Of a stretch of 59,057 nt of DNA, positions 52,762-59,057 are shown piece by piece. The first letter of the stretch is position 1. Every line of letters starts with the position of its first letter. This DNA is from JAGMXM01 sp964458325 (GTDB lineage: Bacteria; Verrucomicrobiota; Verrucomicrobiia; Limisphaerales; UBA1319), in NCBI GenBank assembly GCA_964458325.1, contig CAYWIM010000016.1:1-59057 (forward strand), written 5' to 3'. The notes under the pieces were generated by a model. The model saw only the letters and a program-made list of their open reading frames with translations, searched no databases and was not told the DNA's origin. The translations under genes were made by a program, and so were the position numbers.

Positions 52762-55032
52762 ATGCGCTCTGACATCATCAAGAAAGGCGACGAACGCGCC
52801 CCCCACCGAAGCCTGCTTCGGGCGACCGGTTCCATCGAGTCCGACGACGACTTCGACAAGCCCTTCGTTGCCATCTGCAACAGCTACACCGACTGCATCC
52901 CGGGCCACGCCCACTTGAACGAGATCGGCGCGCTCGTCAAACGCCTGGTCCGCGAGGCGGGCGGCGTGCCTTTTATCTTCAACACCATCGGCATCGATGA
53001 CGGCATCGCCATGGGCCACAGCGGCATGAAGTACTCCCTGCCCTCGCGCGAGCTCATCGCCGACTGCGTCGAGTCCATGGTCCGGGCACATTGCTTCGAC
53101 GGCATGATCTGCATTCCCAATTGCGACAAGATCATTCCCGGGATGCTCATGGCCGCCATGCGGGTGAACATCCCGACCATCTTTGTCAGCGGCGGGCCGA
53201 TGGCCGCGGGGATCGCCGAAACGTCGGCTTCCCGAACCGATCTCCCCGCCCACCTCCGGCCCGCCACCCAACACTCCGATCTCATCTCGGTCTTCCAAGG
53301 CGTCGGCCGCCTCCAGGCCGGAACCATGTCCGCCGCCGAGCTGCAGAAGCTCGAGCAGACCGCCTGCCCAACATGCGGTTCGTGCTCCGGCATGTTCACC
53401 GCCAACTCCATGAACTGCCTGTGCGAGGCCCTGGGCATGGCCCTGCCTGGCAATGGCACCATCCTCGCCGTGTCCAAAGAGCGCGAAAGCCTCTATCGAT
53501 GGACTGCATCCCAAATCCTCGAGCTGATCCGGCTCGACCTCAAGCCGCGCGACATCGCCACGATCGAGGCCTTCGATAACGCCCTGGCGCTCGATGTCGC
53601 CATGGGCGGCTCCACCAACACCGTTCTCCATACCCTGGCCATCGCTCGCGAAGCCGGCATCCAATACGACATCGCCCGCATCGACGCCATCTCGCGCCGC
53701 GTCCCCTGCTTGTGCAAGGTCTCGCCCTCGTCGGCCTACCACCTCCAGGATGTCCACCGCGCCGGAGGCATCCACACGATCCTGGGTGAGCTCAAACGCA
53801 TCGGTGTCCTCCACACATCCTGCAAGACCGTCGCCGGCCAGACCATCGCGCATACCATTGACCAGTGGGATGTGCGCTCGGAGAAATGCACCGCCTGGGC
53901 TCAGTCGGTCCGCGTTTCGGGCGCGTCCGCCCTTGTGCTGGACCCCAACGACAAGCTCGGCCCCGCGGCCCGCACCGCCAGCGGCTTTCTAGCCCCCAAG
54001 CCGATCCTCTTTTTCCCTGCCGACCCCCGGGCGATCACCCTCTGGCGTTTCGCCGCCGCGTTCAACGCGGGCGACGCCCCCGCCGCCGCTTGCCTGTTCA
54101 CCGCCGACGGCGAGTTTCAGGTGGACGATACTCTCACGTGGAAAGGCCCCGCCCAGATCCAAGCCGGACTCCAGTCCAAGTTCGCAGAGTTCAAGGGGCT
54201 CGTCCGCGCCGAGCTGGGCGAGCTCGAAGGCGCCCCTGTCCTTGTGATCTGGCGCTACCAAGGCGTCGAAAAAAGGAAGCTTTGCTTGCTGCGCGCCGGA
54301 CGCCTCCAAAACTGGACCCTCGGCAATCTCCACCACGATTACCGCGAGATCTCATTGCAGAACGTCCGCCTCAGCGGCCTCATGCCCCACGATCCCGCTT
54401 TCATGTTTGATCCGCGCGACTGCATCCGCGCCCAAAACAGCGCGTACTCGCCCGACGGCGGGCTCGCCATCCTCCATGGACAGCTCGCTCCCGAAGGCAG
54501 CGTGGTCAAGACCGCCGGAATCAGCGCCGCATTCAAACAGCACTGCGGCGAACGCTTCGTCTTCGAGGGTCCATCGGTGATTTTCGAGAGCCAGGAGGAA
54601 GCCTGTGAAGGCATCCTGGCCGGCCGCGTGAAAGCCGGGGACGTGGTGATCATCCGCAACGAAGGCCCGCGCGGAGGCCCCGGCATGCAGGAAATGCTAT
54701 CGCCCACAAGCTATATCGTCGGAATGGGCCTGGGCGATCGGGTCGCGCTGATCACTGACGGCCGATTCAGCGGCGGCACCGCCGGCGCCTGCATCGGCCA
54801 CGTCTCCCCCGAAGCGGCCGAAGGCGGCCCCATCGGCCTGCTCCAAGCCGGCGACCCCATCCGGATCGACTTCCCGAACCGCCGGATCGATATCTGCGTG
54901 CCCGAGGCCGAGTTGGCCAAGCGCAGGAAAACTTGGCAGCCCGTCAAACGCCCCCTCGCCGGCTGGCTCGCCCGCTACCGCAAACAGGTCACCAACGCCA
55001 GCCATGGCGGCGTCCTGGCTGAGTCGGACTGA
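52762..55032 (+). CDS. ilvD: IlvD/Edd-family dehydratase with an internal NTF2/SnoaL-like insertion
   Basis: Protein of 756 residues, about 190 longer than usual dihydroxy-acid dehydratases. The N-terminal 370 residues are a normal IlvD (NSYTDCIPGHAHLNEI; IDDGIAMGHSGMKYSLPSRE; IPNCDKIIPGM with Cys121; CPTCGSCSGMFTANSMNCL; MGGSTNTVLHTLAIA). The last 200 are the usual swivelling domain (SPDGGLAILHGQLAPEGSVV; RNEGPRGGPGMQEML; DGRFSGGTAGACIGHVSPEA). Between them, residues about 374-550 are extra. Residues 424-525 (LWRFAAAFNAGDAPAAACLF, then GPAQIQAGL and VLVIWRYQG) resemble an NTF2/SnoaL fold. The frame is continuous. It may make valine/isoleucine precursors or dehydrate sugar acids; an AGGAT Shine-Dalgarno precedes the ATG. 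Confidence 0.88.
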   Translation: MRSDIIKKGDERAPHRSLLRATGSIESDDDFDKPFVAICNSYTDCIPGHAHLNEIGALVKRLVREAGGVPFIFNTIGIDDGIAMGHSGMKYSLPSRELIADCVESMVRAHCFDGMICIPNCDKIIPGMLMAAMRVNIPTIFVSGGPMAAGIAETSASRTDLPAHLRPATQHSDLISVFQGVGRLQAGTMSAAELQKLEQTACPTCGSCSGMFTANSMNCLCEALGMALPGNGTILAVSKERESLYRWTASQILELIRLDLKPRDIATIEAFDNALALDVAMGGSTNTVLHTLAIAREAGIQYDIARIDAISRRVPCLCKVSPSSAYHLQDVHRAGGIHTILGELKRIGVLHTSCKTVAGQTIAHTIDQWDVRSEKCTAWAQSVRVSGASALVLDPNDKLGPAARTASGFLAPKPILFFPADPRAITLWRFAAAFNAGDAPAAACLFTADGEFQVDDTLTWKGPAQIQAGLQSKFAEFKGLVRAELGELEGAPVLVIWRYQGVEKRKLCLLRAGRLQNWTLGNLHHDYREISLQNVRLSGLMPHDPAFMFDPRDCIRAQNSAYSPDGGLAILHGQLAPEGSVVKTAGISAAFKQHCGERFVFEGPSVIFESQEEACEGILAGRVKAGDVVIIRNEGPRGGPGMQEMLSPTSYIVGMGLGDRVALITDGRFSGGTAGACIGHVSPEAAEGGPIGLLQAGDPIRIDFPNRRIDICVPEAELAKRRKTWQPVKRPLAGWLARYRKQVTNASHGGVLAESD

Positions 55033-55056
55033 GCCAAGCTGCATCGAGCTTGCCCA

Positions 55057-55704
55057 ATGGAGAACAATCCAAACCAGACCCGCGCGACGGACAGCACAAC
55101 CCGCGCCCGTCTGTCCCCTCCGTCCCGCTCGTCCCCACCCGAGCGTTTGCTCCCGCCCCACGGCGGCTACGAAAGCCTGCTCTCCTTCCAAAAATCCCGC
55201 ATCGTCTTCGACGCCACGGCCCATTTCTGCGACCGGTTCATCGACAAGCACAGCCGCACCCGCGACCAGATGATCCAGGCCGCCCGCTCCGGCAAGCAGA
55301 ACATCCTCGAGGGCAGCCGCGCCAGCGGCACGTCCAAGGAAACCGAGCTCAAGCTGACCAATGTCGCCCGGTCGAGCCTCGAAGAACTCCTGGAAGATTA
55401 CCGCGACTTCCTGCGCCCGCGGGGCTGCGCGGAGTGGGACAAGAACTCGAAAGAGGCCCTGTTTGTCCGGAAGCTCGGCTCGCGCAAGGGTGTTTCCTAC
55501 GAGACCTTCCGCGAGTTTATCGAAACCCGCCCCGGCCCAGTGGTGGCGAACATCATCATCAGCTTGATCCACCAGACCAATTACCTCCTGGACCAGCAGA
55601 TCCGCCGGCTCGAACAGGATTTCCTCCAGGAAGGTGGCCTGCGCGAGCGCATGACCCGCGCCCGCCTCGCCGCCCGCGCCCGCGACCGGAACACACCCCC
55701 ATGA
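55057..55704 (+). CDS. Four-helix-bundle protein (S23/suffix-domain type)
   Basis: Protein of up to 215 residues. From about residue 37 it contains the four-helix-bundle fold (GYESLLSFQKSRIVFDAT; MIQAARSGKQNILEGSRAS; LKLTNVARSSLEELLEDY; NIIISLIHQTNYLLDQQIR) related to proteins encoded in 23S rRNA intervening sequences and to a 'suffix domain' subfamily. The biochemical role is unknown. Residues about 10-24 are encoded by a 44-base sequence repeated at 55766-55809, so the annotated ATG at 55057 may be too early; a TTG at 55147 is an alternative. The gene starts 24 bases after ilvD. Confidence 0.82.
   Translation: MENNPNQTRATDSTTRARLSPPSRSSPPERLLPPHGGYESLLSFQKSRIVFDATAHFCDRFIDKHSRTRDQMIQAARSGKQNILEGSRASGTSKETELKLTNVARSSLEELLEDYRDFLRPRGCAEWDKNSKEALFVRKLGSRKGVSYETFREFIETRPGPVVANIIISLIHQTNYLLDQQIRRLEQDFLQEGGLRERMTRARLAARARDRNTPP
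55084..55127 (+). repeat. 44-base direct repeat, copy 1
   Basis: Identical to 55766-55809 at all 44 positions, 682 bases away, same orientation. It begins gcgacggacagcacaacc and ends cccctccgtcccg. Copy 1 overlaps the 5' part of the four-helix-bundle frame; copy 2 lies beyond its 3' end. Confidence 0.9.
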
Positions 55705-55765
55705 CATGCCCGCGCCCCAGGTTAGAAGGCCTTTCCGAGCGAAGAACCACTCCAACAACGTTCAG

Positions 55766-55809
55766 GCGACGGACAGCACAACCCGCGCCCGTCTGTCCCC
55801 TCCGTCCCG
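55766..55809 (+). repeat. 44-base direct repeat, copy 2
   Basis: Second copy of the perfect repeat. It lies in the 260-base intergenic stretch 55705-55964, in which I see no gene. Confidence 0.9.
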
Positions 55810-55964
55810 TCGGTCTGGTTCGGGGCGCTGAGGAAGTCGTGCAAGACCTCTCCGACCACAGGCTGGAGCCCTACTCCTGCGCCACGGCCAGCGGGGCAAA
55901 CGAGGTCTTGAATGTTCCCATTATTTCCATCGGCCTGATTGACCACAGCCCAGCTCATCCCCGT

Positions 55965-57134
55965 TCAGGGAGTGAAAATCTGAAGCCGGTAGGACCGGCC
56001 CGCCTTCTCTAGAAGCCGAATGCCAATCCGGTTCGGGCCATCCTGAAACAGATCCTTCTTGCCGATGTCAAACACCGCGCCTTCCAGATGCGGAACTTCA
56101 GGATCGGCGTTCATGAGCTTGACCGGCCCTCGACCTTGCCGGCATTCGGCGATGCTGTCGTCCGCATACAGAATCAATACCCCAGCTCCCGGCAAAAACC
56201 GATCAAACCCGATCGGCTGTCGATTCTCGACGAGGTAATAGCGGCCCTGGGCAATCGGAATTTTCACCACAAGGGTCTCGGCCGAACCATCCTCCAGCGG
56301 TCCGAGCAACACTTCCCTCGTCTGCCCCGGCCGGACCACCTGGATCTTGGAAGCGGGGATCCAGCCGAGCCGCAGCTTCGTCCACGAGGAAATGCCGGGA
56401 GGCGGCGACATGCGCTGGTAGTAGTGGCACGACATCGGATCCCAGAATCCCATGTGAATCATGGCATCCACGGCGGTCTCGCGCATCGGCCCCGGCTTCG
56501 CCTGCAGGTCGTGATCGTAGAGGCAGGGAACCATTCGCTTGCCGCCCTGGACACCCCCCAGAATGTGAGCGATGTCATGAAAAAGCGTCCCCAGATGCGC
56601 TGAAAAACAGAAGATCGCCACGCCACCCCTGACCACCTGGCCGCCTCGGGTCCGCAACACCCCCTCCGAAGTCCAGCCCAGCATCCCGGGATACCCGCAC
56701 AAGCCGATCATTCCATAATCCTGCAATCGCGCCCCCAGGAATAGAACCGCGAACGAGTACGTGGACAAATCCGCGTCCCGCCCCGCCAAGTCGAGAGCAT
56801 CCTCGATCAACTCCTTCACCTTGGACCGGTCGACCTCGAGGTTCCGAGACGAGATCCGGTAATGGCTGACCGGGTGCGGCAGCGTATACCACTTCCTTGT
56901 CACGTCGAATTGGAGCGAAACCCGCTGATAGGACATCTCTCGAATGTAGCTGTTGAGCTGCTGGCCAAAACGCGTTTCCACGGTGCTCCGGGCCACGGAA
57001 TGCTCCACGTCCGGAAACTCGACCAGGATAACGATCCCTTTTTCCGCCGCCGCGCAGGACGACGGTGCCATAAACCATCCGACAACACCGAGCCAGATGA
57101 GGAAGATGGGGAGGCCCCAATATCGAGTATTCAT
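55965..57134 (-). CDS. M6-like secreted metalloprotease with altered zinc motif (HDxxH)
   Basis: Protein of 389 residues with a signal peptide (about 6-30). It resembles M6-type peptidase-domain proteins: VEFPDVEHS and YIREMSYQRVSLQFDVT near the N-terminus, the metal-site region TLFHDIAHILGG (His186, Asp187, His190), then GFWDPMSCHYYQ and PPGISSWTKLRLGWIP downstream, which are characteristic for this family after the zinc site. The canonical HExxH Glu is replaced by Asp. Asp can partly substitute for Glu in some zinc peptidases, so weak activity or a pseudoprotease are both possible. ATG at 57134; a GTG at 57143 is in frame. Confidence 0.78.
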   Translation of the reverse strand: MNTRYWGLPIFLIWLGVVGWFMAPSSCAAAEKGIVILVEFPDVEHSVARSTVETRFGQQLNSYIREMSYQRVSLQFDVTRKWYTLPHPVSHYRISSRNLEVDRSKVKELIEDALDLAGRDADLSTYSFAVLFLGARLQDYGMIGLCGYPGMLGWTSEGVLRTRGGQVVRGGVAIFCFSAHLGTLFHDIAHILGGVQGGKRMVPCLYDHDLQAKPGPMRETAVDAMIHMGFWDPMSCHYYQRMSPPPGISSWTKLRLGWIPASKIQVVRPGQTREVLLGPLEDGSAETLVVKIPIAQGRYYLVENRQPIGFDRFLPGAGVLILYADDSIAECRQGRGPVKLMNADPEVPHLEGAVFDIGKKDLFQDGPNRIGIRLLEKAGRSYRLQIFTP

Positions 57135-57294
57135 ATTTTTCACAGACCCTTACCGTTTTCCACCACCCCTAGAAGAACATCATCCGCGCCTTCGGCGATA
57201 AGCTGCTTTGCTCTACTGGCGATGTTCAGTCCTCCTGTCTTTGCGGCGAAAAGCCTGCCGACCGTGCATCTCCATGCCTTTCCGCATGCTCCCC
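57135..57294. other. Short spacer between the M6-like protease and the RHS remnant
   Basis: About 160 bases without a recognised gene. A 60-codon frame (57322 to 57140, minus) crosses it and overlaps the RHS end, but it has no known motif. The motif cacagacccttac (57141-57153) recurs at 57-69 near the left end of the window. Confidence 0.5.
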
Positions 57295-58419
57295 CTATTT
57301 GCCCATCCACCACACGATACAATTGTCAATCAGTTCTCCAGGTTGATTCCCAAGAATACAATAGAGATTCGCCCCACCCGATTCCTCCATCGGATCCCGG
57401 CTCACCCATCTCCCCGTGCTGGGATCGTAATAGCGGTAGCCGTAATAGTACAGCCCCGTCTCGCCATCCAAGTACTTGGTCGAAAACCGGAGCGGCATGG
57501 CCTCTGCGATCGGCCCAGACACCCGGATCGGCTCGGCAAACGGGCCGCATTCGAATCGGGCGGTGATTGCGCCGCTGGCGGACGAAACCAGGCCGGCGAT
57601 GTTCCCATTGCCGTCATAAGCCGGAAAATGAACCCCGTTGGTCGCCACATTGACCGCCAGGAGTCCGCCCACACCCCCAGCGCCCTGGAATCTCCCCGAC
57701 AGGTCCGTGCCCCAGAGGTAGGAACGAACCACGGCCCTGTTCGCGTCCAGTTCGGCCACCAGGTTCCAGCCATCATAAAGGAATTTCATGATGTAAACGT
57801 TGGTGTACGTGCTCCCGCTCCAGGCCTTCACCGTCTTCCCAATCCGCCGCCCCCGCCAGTTATTTTCAAACTCCACCCGCAGCTTCGCCTCCGCCGGCAC
57901 CGCGCTCAGCGCCTCCATCGTCACCAGCCGGTTCTCCCCGTCCCACGTATACGTCCAATGCCCGTCCTGGATCAGATTTCCGTCGGCGTCGTGAACGAAC
58001 GTCTCCGGCGTCTTGGCCAGGAACACCCTCCCTGTGCTCGAGGCGCTGTTGGCCCCCGCCACCGCCTGAATGACGATCGACGGGTATTGCGCCGCGCTGC
58101 TGTTGTCCACCGGAAGCGCCACATGAAAGTATTCCCCCCTCCGATAAGCCCCAGTGCCGTTCACCGTCACCGCCGCCGCCGCCGTGCCGATCCCCAAAAC
58201 ATTCACATACCCGCGGACTGCTCGGTTGGTGTATTTGTCGAACGACAGCGGCAGCTGGTTCGCCCCAGCCGGGATCGAGATGATCCCCGTCAACCGGTTC
58301 AACCGATCGTATGAGCGTACTGTCGTCATCCGGGTTGTCGTGCTGTCAGAGCGCAATATGCCCAATGGATTGCGAATCCGCAAGGTTACGATTCGCCCGC
58401 AGTTCTCAGGAGATTTCAT
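57295..58419 (-). pseudogene. RHS-repeat-associated core protein, truncated and internally deleted
   Basis: A 374-codon frame encoding the C-terminal part of an RHS/YD protein: SYDRLNRLTGI, then GYVNVLGIG, VHDADGNLIQDGHWTYTWDGENRL, FLYDGWNLVAEL, VRSYLWGTDLSG, and the core-end signature YYYGYRYYDPSTGRWVSRDP. Full-length RHS proteins have many more upstream repeats and a variable C-terminal toxin tip. Here the N-terminal repeats are absent. A jump near residue 60 (about 58239) skips the repeats normally between LPLSF and YTxRxVxGYVxVLG, and the protein stops 28 residues after GRWVSRDPMEE with no tip domain. It is most likely a decayed remnant. The start codon (ATG 58419) is nominal. Confidence 0.78.
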
Positions 58420-59057
58420 GGCAGATCCGTAGGCTGCGGACTCGCCCGTCCCTCGATCATGGCGATGGCATCGAGACTGCACAGAGAAAAACAAAGGAGC
58501 CGAGCGCCTGGCATGCTGGCTTTTAAGATCTGCTACTCAATACACGATCATATGTCAACTATTTAGATGCGACCCCTTTGTCTTTTTCTTACCCGAAACG
58601 CCCCGATTGCAACCGACGCACCCCAACCGGCGAAGCTCTGGCGCGAGTCGGCGAGCGCCACAAAATTCTGGTTGGTCCGCCGTTGGTGCAGCCACCTGCG
58701 CGCAGTGGCGCGAAGGCTGCCCTTGCCTTTAGCAGCCTGAGTGACACGGAGCGCCCGCCGGGGGTGTCTCTTCCGGGCGGCGGCCCGCTAGCAGCCCTGG
58801 CCGACCGACGTAGCGGAGCGGCAGCCGGGACACACGCTGCGGTGCCAAGGGGGCACAGGGTGTGGCCCGGATGACGCGCAGCGGTAGGGGGGAGCGCCAC
58901 GGCTGTGCGGCAGGCGCGGGTTGGCCGACCTTCTATCGAGCCGGCCTGAGGCGAGCTAGATTCCTTCTCACCTTTTGGCGGGACACCGGTGGTTCAATCG
59001 CACTTCAGGTCGTAAAGCGTCGGTGATTTCGCGTTGGCAGTAAGCCGCCATCCTTTG
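58420..59057. other. Right-end region without gene, repeat-like
   Basis: This stretch of 638 bases contains no credible gene. An AT-rich segment (58520-58570, containing tatgtcaactatttagatg) is followed by GC-rich sequence with several inverted repeats, for example cggcggcc blocks near 58780 and gtgccaagggggcac at 58839-58853. I suspect a dispersed intergenic repeat or a mobile-element edge that continues beyond the window. No tRNA or rRNA is recognised. Confidence 0.5.

Noticed and set aside
55057..55704. Diversity-generating retroelement accessory protein (Avd-like four-helix bundle)
   Set aside because: No reverse transcriptase, template repeat or variable repeat with adenine substitutions is visible nearby, and the protein fits the S23/suffix subfamily better.
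57140..57322. 60-codon frame after the RHS core that might be a toxin tip
   Set aside because: It is out of frame with the RHS core, very short and without a known toxin or immunity motif.
58578..58900. Overlapping frames of about 100 codons on both strands near the right end
   Set aside because: They have no recognisable motif and their composition is that of a GC-rich repeat; I treat the region as non-coding.
1..59057. CRISPR arrays, tRNA or rRNA genes, complete insertion sequences
   Set aside because: No regularly spaced repeats, no cloverleaf with conserved T-loop, no rRNA signature and no intact transposase were recognised by eye on either strand; a tRNAscan or Infernal run could still find something I missed.

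Overview
The window is a GC-rich bacterial chromosome segment with about forty protein genes on both strands. I see no rRNA or tRNA gene, CRISPR array or complete mobile element. The gene content points to the Verrucomicrobiota, probably a Limisphaerales/Pedosphaera-like member known from metagenomes. The signs are a zinc-ribbon WD40 protein kinase next to a planctomycete/verrucomicrobial type ECF sigma factor, pseudopilins with the FTLIELLVVIAIIAIL start, secreted proteins with Ig-like or LamG modules, Tat-exported Gfo/Idh oxidoreductases, a sulfatase, and a degenerate RHS protein. The taxonomic call is inference from family content, not from a marker gene.

Layout. 97-2060 (minus) is a NarL-type histidine kinase/response regulator pair. 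2188-5811 holds a broken ECF sigma gene followed by a WD40 Ser/Thr kinase. 5907-11569 has an Ig/SGNH-like secreted protein and a 1451-residue secreted zincin, flanked by a duplicated gene end (6998-7105 and 11751-11858). 11934-13112 is an AAA/DUF4143 ATPase. 13235-18195 (plus) carries a pseudopilin, two Gfo/Idh oxidoreductases and a sulfatase. 18290-22135 has a DUF4912-associated protein, a PAS protein and an orphan ABC-exporter membrane subunit. 22448-23859 is a sigma factor / membrane protein / Spy-like trio. 23856-26684 (minus) has NfeD and a beta-helix protein. 26926-33690 (plus) has a TPR protein, the heptose epimerase HldD, an AsmA-like protein and an M20 peptidase. rnhC and mutY are divergent at 33765-35866. 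An HAO-like octaheme cytochrome c lies at 36003-37577, convergent with a second pseudopilin. 38507-43082 is a complete sugar ABC transporter of the ribose (CUT2) type. 43066-51188 (minus) holds a tandem metallo-beta-lactamase protein, a double-hydrolase/DUF6807 fusion, a HEAT-repeat protein and a short beta-helix protein. 51344-55704 (plus) has a Tat-exported BNR/sialidase-like protein, an enlarged IlvD/Edd dehydratase and a four-helix-bundle protein. 55965-58419 (minus) has an M6-like metalloprotease and an RHS remnant. The last 0.64 kb holds repeat-like sequence only.

Together the accessory genes suggest a saprophyte that exports hydrolases and oxidoreductases to degrade sulfated or decorated polysaccharides and imports sugars through the CUT2 transporter. 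The link between individual genes and specific glycans cannot be read from the sequence.

The most unusual items are an IlvD/Edd dehydratase carrying an in-frame insertion of about 180 residues that looks like an NTF2/SnoaL domain, an orphan eight-haem HAO-like cytochrome, a two-hydrolase plus DUF6807 fusion whose first nucleophile elbow lacks Ser, and an M6-like protease with HDxxH instead of HExxH. At least three genes show internal deletions (ECF sigma, RHS, short beta-helix) and one gene survives only as a 3' end, so local gene decay seems active.
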